DNA of 60,000 bases from Polytrichum commune (Eukaryota > Streptophyta > Polytrichopsida > Polytrichales > Polytrichaceae). The notes under the pieces were generated by a model. The model saw nothing but the letters and a program-made list of their open reading frames with translations, did not search any database and had not been told where the DNA came from. The stretch covers positions 54,433,169-54,493,168 of the forward strand of contig OX485806.1 of assembly GCA_950295325.1 (NCBI GenBank), in the 5' to 3' direction. The stretch's first letter is position 1; the number at the start of each line of letters is the position of its first letter. Position numbers and translations under genes: made by a program. Below, piece by piece: positions 1 to 10,076 of this stretch.

Positions 1-85
1 AATATGCAAAAATTATAAGAAATGACTCAGAATAAAATAGTATAGAAATGAGGAATAAAATTCACCTCCTCCAAAAATTCCACCT

Positions 86-706
86 TGTCACGTGGCATGG
101 TGTCGAACACCAAGCCACGTCTTGATTAGTTAGTTTAAAGGCTAATCAATCTTGTTGCTTATTTTATAAACTAATCATTATGTTAGAACAACCTTTGGGG
201 TGGTAACCCGGGTTGTAATGGTTGTTTAGGAGGTGTTTTTGCCTTGTGGGACCTTGCAATCATTTGGAAGGTTCTCACCTTCTTGCCGTAGGACCCACTT
301 AGGGTCGGGTTTGAGGAGTCAACGCGCGGCGGCTTCCTCAGCTTAGCATTTTTGCCAAATTGAGTCTTATAGTTATGTGTGAGAGAGAGAGCTTACGGTG
401 TAGGGTTTGCCTCAAGCATGACAAATTGTCATTGAGTAAAGCTTATGAGATCTCTTCATCTCCTTCTACATTCTTAGATTCTCCCCATATGTAGTGAGAG
501 ATAGCTCGCTTTGTATCAAGTGAGTCTTAAAAGATGTTTTGTATTTTGAAAGTATGTAATGCCTCCTTTATTGCATAAGTTTCTAGATATATGTTCTATT
601 AATTGAGTGTGTGTTAATAATACATCTGTTGTTGTTTTATTACATATTTTTTTAGTTATATTTTTTGCACGTTGTGTTATGTGTTACAATGTATATTTAC
701 ATGACA
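86..706 (+). repeat. LTR-like dispersed repeat (family E)
   Basis: The repeat begins TGTCACGTGGCATG and ends ATGACA, the TG...CA pattern of an LTR. A related sequence starts at 21029 and shares the opening hairpin and the following CCTTTGGGGTGGT-like and TTGTGGGACCTTGC segments. Matches to its 3' part (TTATGTGTTACAATG) lie just upstream of that second copy. I see no convincing target duplication and no coding sequence. Boundaries are approximate. Confidence 0.45.
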
Positions 707-797
707 ACCCCGTTTCCCGAATTTACAACAGCTAACAATTTATCAAAATCTATGGTTTGAGAAATTTGATGATTTTTATATGTGTCTTTGATATTAC

Positions 798-1190
798 CTC
801 TTCCAATCCTTATTCAGACCTCTCCACAGAGAGTGTAGTCTCATTATAAATTCTACATGCTATGTCTATGGCCGCAACAACTTCACGTTGTATACACGAA
901 CGTATAATAAGATTTTAACTTTTACCATAAATATGAAAAGAAACATACCAAAATCAAACAAGAGTCTGAGATAGAGCCTTGTATCAAAATTCCGCAAAGG
1001 TATTAATTGTTCAAGCATTTTAAATCCAATTAGTTTTTTTTCTTCTATTTTTTTCATTTTTTTCCATTTTGTTTTGTAATCACCAATTGAAATTAATAAC
1101 TTTAAATCCTGAAGAGGTAGAAGACCAAAATGACAAATGCAATGAAGTTTGTCAACAAGATTGGTTTTCATATTGTGTCTTTCAGCGGAC
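798..1190 (-). pseudogene. Two-exon fragment of an unrecognised gene
   Basis: On the minus strand an open exon runs from 1190 to 949. It follows a pyrimidine-rich acceptor (TTTTTTTCTAG) and ends at a canonical donor (G|GTATGT). It encodes about 80 residues, including HCICHFGLLPLQDLKLL and KWKKMKKIEEKKLIGFKMLE, charged and helical in character. A second exon at 880-798 keeps the splice phase (1 nt + 2 nt), reads VAAIDIACRIYNETTLSVER and ends at GAG|GTAATA. It carries an in-frame TAA a few codons before its end. The fragment is cut off on the left by the repeat ending at 706, and on the right an LTR-like element starts at 1368. I do not recognise the family. Good splice signals and phase argue for a genuine gene piece. 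The stop and the truncation suggest it is dead, although a different donor choice (AG|GTCTGA) would avoid the stop. Confidence 0.4.
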
Positions 1191-1367
1191 CTAGAAAAAA
1201 ATGAAATTATTAATTAAAATGATAAAAATCAAGCTATGAAAAACTTGTAAAAAATAAATATAAAATTTATACCTAATCACATCATGCAACGCTTAAAAAA
1301 ACTCCAAAATTGCCAAGTGCATTCAAACATATGCAATCAACTGCATAACGTCATTCTGGATCCTCAG

Positions 1368-2542
1368 TGTGAGCCCTAAGATCGTGTTCACTTGGTTATT
1401 AACCTTAACATGAAATTGGGGAATGAAAAAAATAACTTAAAAAGGTCAACCTCACCTTTAGAAAGGGGTAAATTAAATTAAACTAAACTACAAAGAGGTA
1501 AGTGCAAGTAATGGGTGTGGAAGGCGAAGTCCTAGAAAGGGAAAAGGCCAAAGGAGGAAGTCAAACTCATTTTTTTCCGGGCGGCCAGAAAGATGCCGGG
1601 CAGCGTTAGAAAAAATGAGGAAGTTGGAGGGGTCTCAGAAGGCCTGGTAGGAGAGTCTCATTAGGTAGAGAGGGAGGGGAAAGAAAGAAGCTAGGAGGTT
1701 AGGAGGCGGAAGCTCTGCCCCAGCTCGGAATATTGTTTTGCAAGGAGCATGGCAGTCATGGGGAGGTGGTGCGGTTAGGAACTACATTGACACTCCCCTC
1801 ACAAGTATCTCCGGGTGATGCAATGAGTCTCTAAGGGAAGAAGAAACAAAGACGGAAGGAAGGAAGGATAACGGAGGAAAGAGGACGGTTGAAGGGGGTC
1901 CATCGGACGTAGGTTCGTCAAATGCCGGTTGCACCAAGATCACGAGCGGTAATGCCAAGGCAAGTAGACTTGGGAGTGAACGGTCAATGGCAAAGAAGGA
2001 CTAAGGGCCAGAGTAGTGCGGTGGGGGCTGCATTCAAGCTGTGGCCGGAATCGGCTCAAGGCATCGGTAAATCAACTACGGAATAGGGGTAACTAACAAG
2101 TTGCACCCGGTTTGCTAGATGGATGTTGTCTAATGGGTTTGGGGAGAATGTAAAGGAGATCCAGTAGTGGGGATCGGGGGTAGGAGGGAGTCCAGTGCAA
2201 ATCGAGGTTGGGGGAAGTGCACATCTTTAAGCACTGGGTTGCGGAGGAAGCACTACGTCGGCAGTGGGAGACCGGACCGAATCTACTCCAGAACGGGGGA
2301 TTCTTGAGTTTCCACCTGCCGTGTGCAGTGCAAATTCGGGGTCATCGCAACCTGTTGGGGAAATCCTTACCAAAGCCGCCGCCGGAGCACCTCGGAACTC
2401 AGTGCTGCTGACCTCGGAACTCCTAGAGCCGGGTGGTTGCGCTTGGGATTGAGTCTGTTGAGTTTGGACTCTTCGGAAGAAAAAAAATCGATTGTGAAGG
2501 AGAACTGCATGAAAGGTGGCGAAAAATATTATCATTGTCACA
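1368..2542 (+). repeat. LTR-like element, family C, probable solo LTR
   Basis: The element starts TGTGAGCCCTAAG and ends ATTGTCACA. It is flanked by CTCAG on the left and CTAAG on the right, a 5-bp target duplication with one mismatch. A second copy begins at 38468 and shares the order of several blocks: TTAACCTTAA near the start, AAGTGCAA, a CTCATTTTTT(T)CC block, and GATGCCGGG. Open frames inside (for example 2227-2574) differ between copies and look non-coding. Confidence 0.55.
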
Positions 2543-2546
2543 CTAA

Positions 2547-3840
2547 GGTCCATTCCTTCCACATCCAAAACCAAGCCGAACTAAGTTGACACTAGTCCAC
2601 CCTATCTACACATACAACCTTTACAACATTAATTTGAAAATCTGGTCCTCATGGGCCTTCCCCATGACCCTCTCGGATCCAAGAGGGTCCCACCTTTGCA
2701 CAAACAAAACCAAGCCCAACTATTTTGACACAATTGAAACCCTATCTACACATACAACCCTTACAACATAAAAGCTCAAAATCTGGTCCTCATGGGCGTT
2801 CCCCATGACCCTTTCGGATCCGAGAGGGTCCATTCCTTCCACATCCAAAACCAAGCCGAACTAAGTTGACACAAGTTGACTCTATCTACACATACAACCC
2901 TTACAACATTATTTCAAAAATCTGGTCCTCATGGGCCTTCCCCATGACCCTCTCGGATCCAAGAGGGTCCCACCTTTGCACAAACAAAACCAAGCCCAAC
3001 TATTTTGACACAATTGAAACCCTATCTACACATACAACCCTTACAACATTAATTTGAAAATCTGGTCCTCATGGGCCTTCCCCATGACCCTTTTGGATCC
3101 AAGAGGGTCCATTCCTTCCACATCCAAAACCAAGCTGAACTAAGTTGACACTAGTCCACCCTATCTACACATACAACCCTTACAACATTAATCTCAAAAT
3201 CAAGTCCTCATGGTTGACTCGAAACAACTAAGCCTAACTACTCTACACAATTCAAACCCTATCTACACATACAACCCTTACAACATTAAGCTCGAAATCT
3301 GGTCCATTGGCCGATTTCAAACAACTAAGCCGAACTATTTTGACACTAGTCAACCCTATCTACACATACAACCCTTACAACATGAAGCTCAAAATATGGT
3401 CCTCATGGGCCTTCCCCATGACCCTCTCATATCCGAGAGGGTCCATTCCTTGCACAAACAAAACCAAGCCCAACCATTTTGACACAAGTCAACCCTATGT
3501 ATACGTACAACCCTTACAACATTAATCTCAATATCTGGTCCTCATGGGCCTTCCCCATGACCCTCTTGGATCCAAGAGGGTGCATTCCTTGCACAAACAA
3601 AACCAAGCCCAACTAAATTGGCACTAGTCAACCCTATCTACACATACAACCTTTACAACATTAATCTCAAAATATGGTCCTCATGGCCAATTCGAAACAA
3701 CTAAGCCTTACTACTCTACACAGTTCAAACCTTATCTACACATACAACCCTTACAACATTAAATTCAAAATCTGGTCCCTTGGCCGACTTCAAACAACTA
3801 AGCCGAACTAAATTGATACTAGTCAACCATATCTATGTTA
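2547..3840 (+). repeat. Complex satellite with long (140 bp) and short (98 bp) units
   Basis: The phrase CTATCTACACATACAAC recurs at about 2602, 2741, 2881, 3020, 3160, 3259, 3355, 3495, 3634, 3733 and 3830. Spacings are therefore 139, 140, 139, 140, 99, 96, 140, 139, 99 and 97 bp, an L4-S2-L2-S2 arrangement. Long units carry an extra block, ATGGGCCTTCCCCATGACC followed by a near-perfect dyad CCCTCTCGGATCCGAGAGGG. Short units lack it and read GGCCGATTTCAAACAAC or similar. Short open frames cross the array only because unit lengths vary. There is no sign of coding selection. Confidence 0.9.
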
Positions 3841-4520
3841 AGGTAGAATTTAGCACTGTGTTTTAAGTTGTCAAAAATTGACTAGTTGGTCACAAATTGT
3901 CAAAAGGGCAAAAAATGCTAGTTTACTAGTTGACGTCAAATTTGCCCTTGATGCAAAATTGTTAGAACGTCCACTAGTTGGTTTTTATTATTTTACTACT
4001 GAATGGTCTATTAAGTAGTAGTAAGTGTTTGGGGTTAGTAACTTAGGTAATCAGAAAATGACTTGTAGGTCCAAAGTTATTAAAATGGCATTGGGAGTCT
4101 TTTACTAGTTGATATTTTTTTATGACCCCAGTGTCCTAGCTGGTCATGAACTGGACAGAGGGCAGGAACGCGTCAAGACAGCTAGTTGCAGTGTTTTGAT
4201 AGGATGGCAACCTCCAAGTTGATCCACCTAATGATAGTTGTTTTGAAGTATATAAGGATAGTCCTTGAGCCTTTTGGCTCTCTTAGTACACATATGCGGA
4301 GAGGACTTAGACCTTAGAGAAGATATGTATGTTTGTGAGTTTTTAGATTAGGACAGGTGGCAATCTGGAAGTGTATTGCAGTCCGAACACAACCACAGTC
4401 CTGGAAAAACAAGCAATAAAGTGTTGAAGGAGGGATTTGAAGAGTAGATTCATTGTTGGTGTTTTACCCGTCTTGGAAGCTAACATAGTCTTAGTGTTTA
4501 CAAGACAAACCATAGCATGA
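3841..4520. other. Unassigned spacer with a repeated ACTAGTTG word
   Basis: No gene seen. The word ACTAGTTG or CTAGTTG appears at least five times (for example near 3880, 3926, 3971 and 4104), usually next to TTGTCAAA or GGTCA. This may be the internal or terminal part of an old repeat. Confidence 0.4.
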
Positions 4521-4697
4521 ATGTGTCCACCCATGCCCACCCATGCCCACCCATGCTATTCAAATTGCGCCCATGTATTCAAAAATTGCACCCATATATT
4601 CAAAAATTGTGCCAATGTATTCAAAAATTATGCCCATGTATTCAAAAATTGCACTCATATATTCAAAAATTGTGCTCAAGTATTCAAAAGTTGTGTA
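4521..4697. repeat. Subterminal minisatellites next to the hAT gene
   Basis: A 10-bp unit (CCCATGCCCA) is repeated from 4530 to 4556. It is followed by seven copies of a 21-bp unit, consensus CCCATGTATTCAAAAATTGTG, with the TATTC word at 4556, 4575, 4596, 4617, 4638, 4659 and 4680. The array lies just past the stop codon of the minus-strand transposase. Repeated short motifs near the ends are typical of plant hAT elements, where they bind transposase. The same CCCACCCATG word forms the ends of the small element at 17437-17572. Confidence 0.75.
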
Positions 4698-4712
4698 ATG
4701 TGTATAACCCGC

Positions 4713-6793
4713 CTACACCAAGTCTTGGTTGGATCGGACAAATAAAAGGTCGTTCATTGTCGTTGGCTTTAGCGCGGAGCGCTTCTTGGTTAGCGTATTC
4801 CCTGCATCCGAGAAGTTTGACTCCGATTTGGAGCTGGATGCAGGGATGCATAAAACCGAACGCGCCACGCGCGACATGATGGGGAATGTGGGGGCTCCTT
4901 TCAACTTCCACCACAAGAGAATACTGAATTTAGCAGTAGTATCATGTTTCACTGGCAATGCTAAGCTCACCGCTGCAATGATCTCATTTTTTTCAAGATT
5001 AGTGACCTTGTATGTCTCATACATACTGAACTCCAGCTCAATACGTGCGTCGAGGTTGTTGAAAACTAGGATCTTAGCCCCATTGTCATGATTCTCTTCT
5101 AACTCATCTTCAAACTCATCGTACATAGACGTCGGGTCAATAGTACGATGCTTCTTTTGTGGTGGGGCCGGTGCATCATCTTTCTCATGATCCAAATTTG
5201 CTAAAACCTCTCCTGTGCCAATCGAACGCATAAGCTCCCTCAATTTTGTTTTCGCCTTAGTAACTAAAGCGTCAGAAACCTCCATCTTGCGCATATGGTT
5301 CTTCATAACAGGATCCAGAAGTGTTGCTACAACATGAAGCACATCGAGCTCCATCTTCTCTTGCACTAGTGGTGTCAAGAGGTCCTTACAAGCTATGATC
5401 GGAGGGGAGTCTTTGCTCGTCTTGACGGTACCATCGTCATTAATCACATCGTTCATAACAGGTTTTAGATGCTTCAACAGTTGAAATCGCCAAAATACAA
5501 CCTTATGCAATGTCGGCTCTTTGAATTGTTCGAGATCAAGAGTTGCCTTCTGAAATGGTGTCAATAAGTCAATTAAATGTTTCAAAAAGGTCTCTGAGAT
5601 TGAGGCAATTTTCCGCAGTGCATCCTTTTGCTTTAGTAGATCGATCACCTCAATTAGCATTTCAGAAACACTAAGCAGACAATGGTATGGTGAGTTCCAT
5701 CTGGTTGCATTCTTTTGTTTCAATGTCTTCGACAACTTTGATTGAAGATTTGATTTTTTAAAGTATGCAACCAAACTCTTACATGCATCAATGAGAGAGT
5801 ATAAGACTGCCATGTTGGGCTCATCAAGGTATCGATAAAAAAACTTGCTCTTCTTACCATCAACCTGTTTCGTAGTCTTGTTGAATACATAGGTCAGAGT
5901 GTTCGCAATTTTATGATCAATGCATCCTAACAAGTTAAACTCGCTTGAAATGCCATCTTCAGCGACGATGTTTGATCCACAATCCGCCACAACAGTGATT
6001 TTATCAAACACCAAATCTTTGATACCGAAGATGTCCAGAGCTTCCTTGAATTTATCCAAAACCATAACAGCGGTGTGGCTCTCATCGCGAACAGGCTTCA
6101 CATGCAATGTTCGATCAAACAAAACAAACTCTTCATCGATGTAGTGCGCCGTGACAGATATATAAGCTACCTTCTTGATACTGTCTGTCCATAGATCAAG
6201 GGTGCTTGCCATGGATACGTTGGTATCAATGTGTTCTTGAAGACACTTTGCCACTATGGCACGCCCCTTCGTCGCACGGGTCTCTATATTGCGTCTAGCG
6301 GTAATTGGTTGACACAAGAGGTCATCAACCATAAGTTGTTTATTTCTTGCAACACCGATGTCCAAGGTTGTTTGAATAAGCCCTTTCAAACCATTTCCGG
6401 CTATTGATTCAAATGGTCGAAGGTCAATTGCGGAAAAGTTGGCAGCGGCAAGCGTCATTTTTTTTTATCATGTGTGGTGGGGACACCCTTTGTTGCAAAT
6501 ACATTCATTGCTCCACTTTCCAATCTTTCACCCTTAAGGCACTTATGATCATTCATGGTGCTAGTACTCGTGGTTTTTTTGAATGTGTATACTTTCTTGC
6601 AATTGAAGCACGCTGCATATTCACAGTCCTTACCATATTGTTGCACGATGCCAAAAGTTTTCTAGAGAGTAGAATTCAGACCAACATGGTTCTTGCGCAA
6701 TGAAAATACACGATCGGCGTCATTCGGCAATGTCTTCTTTAATTCCTTCTCGATCACTTGTGCATTTAGCGAACTAGAGCTAGATGGCACCAT
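4713..6793 (-). pseudogene. BED-finger hAT transposase, disrupted by one stop and one frameshift
   Basis: The reading frame starts at an ATG at 6793-6791, with an in-frame TGA just upstream, and would encode about 690 residues. The N-terminal part holds a BED-type zinc finger (CFNC...HKC, about 6610-6540). A TAG at 6664-6662 interrupts it between residues reading NSTL and KTFG, where the family normally has a tryptophan. Downstream, a run of nine A on the coding strand (6459-6467 on the plus strand) separates the BED frame from the catalytic frame (4713-6458, 581 residues, otherwise open). That frame has the hAT catalytic set: the first D in STLDLWTDS, the second in VVADCGSN, and the E in SKSESNFSDAG. 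The C-terminal hATC dimerisation domain (LLWWK...FPIMSRVARSVLCIPA) is complete. Cut-and-paste transposition is the family role. The catalytic domain appears intact, so only two small lesions separate this copy from an open frame. The A9 run could also be a slippage site. Confidence 0.9.
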
Positions 6794-7159
6794 CTCAATA
6801 AGCCCTAGTCACTCACTTGTGGGCGTTAAATTTGTGCTTTGCCTCAATAAGATTTGCCTCAGATGGGCTCAAATGCTGGAAGATCAAAGGCAAATAAACC
6901 CTGAGATTCGAAAATACGTAAAATACGCAGAATGCACTGCTAACTTATTAAAGCTCTTCTCGATGTAAGTTATCTTGGACATATCCATTCACTCAAAAAG
7001 CGAGTTCGAAGAATCTTCAAGAATTCGTATGTCTCAAAATAATTCAAGAATAAGTCTCAGATTCTCATCATACATTGCCAAACATGTATGTATCCGCCAT
7101 TGAACATGTGACCTACTTCTTGATTGAGACTCCTGATGGGCTTAGATTTTCCTGTAAAC
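6794..7159. other. Junction between the hAT gene and the receptor pseudogene
   Basis: No clear second hAT terminus or target duplication was found here. On the minus strand, near 7100, a short reading FNGGYIHVW faintly recalls the receptor kinase segment that follows the exon at 7160-7228. It is too short and too interrupted to annotate. Confidence 0.3.
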
Positions 7160-8942
7160 AGCCTGAAGAAAGTTATTGAATAGCTTTGGAATCTCTTGTG
7201 GATTCAAACCTACTCCAATATCTCTCACCTGCCATACAGGTTGGAAATGTTAACAAAAAGCCTAGTATATTTCTGGCAAGAAAGGGTGTGTATTTTCCAC
7301 ATATGAACTAGATTGTGTTGGAAGTCCTTCCACAAAGAAACCTCAACCAAAAAGTACATACAAATGTACAAAGAAAATACTGACTAAGCAATAATGGCTC
7401 AGTTATCAACTGCAACCTTCACCCATTGACCACATGTACTTTAAACCAACCCAAGCCAGGAATACATGACCTTTGACTCAACTATACACACCACTACTCT
7501 CATCGTGTGTATAAGCGCCTCAACGTATGATTATACAACTGCAATACCTCAATGCCCGATAGGAATTATCAAACTACCCTACCAATCACAAGGGTGCTTC
7601 AAGGTTTACTGAAATAAAAATTACAGACACAACTTATACTTGAATATGTACCTAAACTTTGATGTTGCAGTGATGCTCATCCTGTGTTGGAATAAAATCT
7701 GGCACACGAGGATCCAACTGCATATCACTTTTGTTAACATAAACTCGCACCATCACAACCCCTTCTTTGGTAAACTTCACTGCATTTCCAACCACATTGA
7801 GAATAGTTTGCATAAGCCTCTTCTCATCACCAACCACATGCTCAGGGAGGTCCGGTGCAAGAATCAATTATGATTTCAGCTTCTTCACTGAAGCAATAGG
7901 TGAGACCAATTTCATAACCTGTACCAATAAACATAAAAGAACGAATAATAAATAACCCACTAGATATGATATACTCCTCAACAAGCATTGAAAGCAAATG
8001 AGTACAACTTCAAAAGTATGATATTGAAGATGCTGGTCGGGTGAACAGGATGACAAGGTAAAATGGCTCAGGCTTTGCTTCTAAGGCAATTCTATTTCAA
8101 TTTGGTACCACCTATCTGATGTATTGAGGAAAAACTTTTGGAGTTGCTGAATGGTTTCTTGAGAGCACGGTTTGGTTCTTGTAAGGATGCTTGCATTTTC
8201 CATGGCAAAAAAGACCTTTACAGACTGCCAGATTTCTTACTTCAAAATTATGAACTTAAAACAGCTGGTTGGGTAAACAGGATGACAAGGTAGAATGGCG
8301 TGTGACGCCGTTTGAGGAGAGAGTGGTGCATGCACTTCACAAACAGCCAGATGTGTCTCCAAGGTACTAAAGTAGCCTCTTTAGGTTCCGTTGCAATAGG
8401 AGTGACCTAAGAATGACTGCATTTTGGACGTACCTCTTTATTTGAATCTTGGTATATACATGGAAGAAAGCTTTTGTGTTTCAAAGAGGAACAATGAGGT
8501 GTTGACAAATGAGAGCTTGCTTGACTATGCTTGCCATTTATGCATGTCACCAAGAACCTTGATTCTTGAAATTTTATTTTTTAAATATACAAAAAGAGTG
8601 TCCTTCACAACATCATTTTTTACAAACAAATTGTAGAGATTCAGCTGCTAAATCCTTTCCTAGATTGTATTCAGATTATCCATGCCAGATCCTCCATGTT
8701 CCCTTCAACCATCTGGCAAGGTGCAATTTTAGATGAGTGGGACACAATCAAACTGAAGAAGATCATTTGCAACATACCTCCTTGAACACACCAGGAAGGA
8801 TGAAAGTGCGAGTTTCCAGCTCCAAGCTCCCATCTTCCAGCCGAGAGAGGTCCAACACATCATTGATCAACGTTGCTAGCAGATTGTTGCTTTTAAGTAT
8901 GCTATCTACCATAGAACGTTGTCAACTCTGTTTCTTGAAGAC
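7160..8942 (-). pseudogene. Ethylene-receptor-type histidine kinase fragment (ETR/ERS family), broken
   Basis: Three consecutive exons of the histidine-kinase module can be read on the minus strand. Exon 8942-8778 carries LQETELT, then [18 protein letters not shown] and [12 protein letters not shown], and ends FKE|GTATGT. Exon 7918-7657 follows a TACAG acceptor: VMKLVSPIASVKKLKS, a TAA stop (7870-7868), LILAPDLPEHVVGDEKRLM, then LNVVGNAVKFTKEG, which is the N-box region. Exon 7228-7160 reads VRDIGVGLNPQEIPKLF, the G1-box region. These match the ethylene-receptor kinase core, which in plants couples ethylene binding at the ER membrane to CTR1. Lesions seen: the in-frame TAA, a net frame change between ELT and QRSMVDS that fits loss of about 8 nt, and decay after the last exon. 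The sensor half (membrane segments, GAF) is absent, and the 5' side runs into an LTR-A fragment at 8973. It is a truncated pseudogene, apparently a genomic rather than a processed copy because introns are kept. Confidence 0.88.
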
Positions 8943-8972
8943 ATTCTCGAAGACATTGAAACAGATGCAACT

Positions 8973-9051
8973 CACAAGTCCCGGGTATTACTTTGGGATC
9001 CCCCTTGTGCCTATGGTATTTCGGACATTTCTCATGGATAGGTGCGTGACA
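8973..9051 (+). repeat. LTR-A 3'-end fragment
   Basis: The segment starts CACAAGTCCCGGGT and ends GTGCGTGACA, matching the last 80 bp of the family-A LTRs at 13611-14586 and 26231-27203. It truncates the receptor pseudogene on its 5' side. Confidence 0.75.
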
Positions 9052-10071
9052 ACAGTAGCATTATAAAACCAACCATGCAAGCAGAAAACATTTCGTAGCA
9101 TTCAAATTGTCATTCATTTAGTTTTAATAAGAAATACCAATTGCACTTGGATACTAGTTAGATGGTTACCAATAAACATGGAGATAAAAAAATAACAAAA
9201 ATAACAGGCAAGCATCCAACAAAGTCCCACATGTTCAACGTCGTTGCAAAATCCAATGGCCGTTGAGGAGCGCCAACAAATTTCTTCCCCCCCCAAAAAA
9301 AAATACCACCACATTTCCCTACATACTAACGCATTTGATTCAAATTTGAACATAAATTACTCACTTTATCATCCAAATAGTAAAATCCGTAATTATTCTA
9401 TTGATCCTATTACACATTTTTACCTTAAAATTTTTGAATTGACCTTATTTTTTTATCTCACAAGGTTTTGTAAAATTCCGATAGTCACCTCCCTAAGCTT
9501 ACATGAGCCATGTGTGGCAATGATATAAGTGTTTTGGGGGTGTTATCTTGGTGATAAGCAATTGAATGATGCATTGATTAAGATAGTTTTTAAATTATGC
9601 ATATGTTGTTGTACCTTCCAATTGCTTTGAGAGGTTGGGTGAGTCATTTTCATGTATCATATGTATTTTTTTTCCATTTTCACTTGTCACATGCATGTTT
9701 TGTGAAGGAAGCTTTGGCATGTGACCCATATTTGGGATTTTTTAAATAGGAATGGTGGGGGTTTAATTTAGCCCTCTTTTTTAAAAAACAATTCCACGCA
9801 AAACTAATGGATAACGGCTAGGCAACAACCACCACCACCAAGCCTTTGAATATCTATGGATTTAGTGGGCCAATTGGTTTGACCCATGCGTCTATATAGT
9901 CAATCAATGAAAAATGGAAATCAAATCAAAAAATTTATTTTAAAATAATAATAATAAATTTTGCATATTCTATCAAAGAATCATATCATTTAATTTCCAC
10001 AAAAAAGCTTGTCCACCATACAAATCAACACGTTGTAATTGTGATTTGGACCTTGGAGTAATCATATCAAG
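9052..10071. other. AT-rich spacer
   Basis: No gene, RNA or clear repeat recognised. Two small A/T-rich low-complexity patches occur at about 9780 and 9920-9960. Confidence 0.4.
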
Positions 10072-10076
10072 AGTGA

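Noticed and set aside
2547-3525. Short frames sharing the peptide SSWAFPMTLSDPRGS
   Set aside because: They are repeated only because the satellite unit repeats; unit lengths are not kept in codon multiples.
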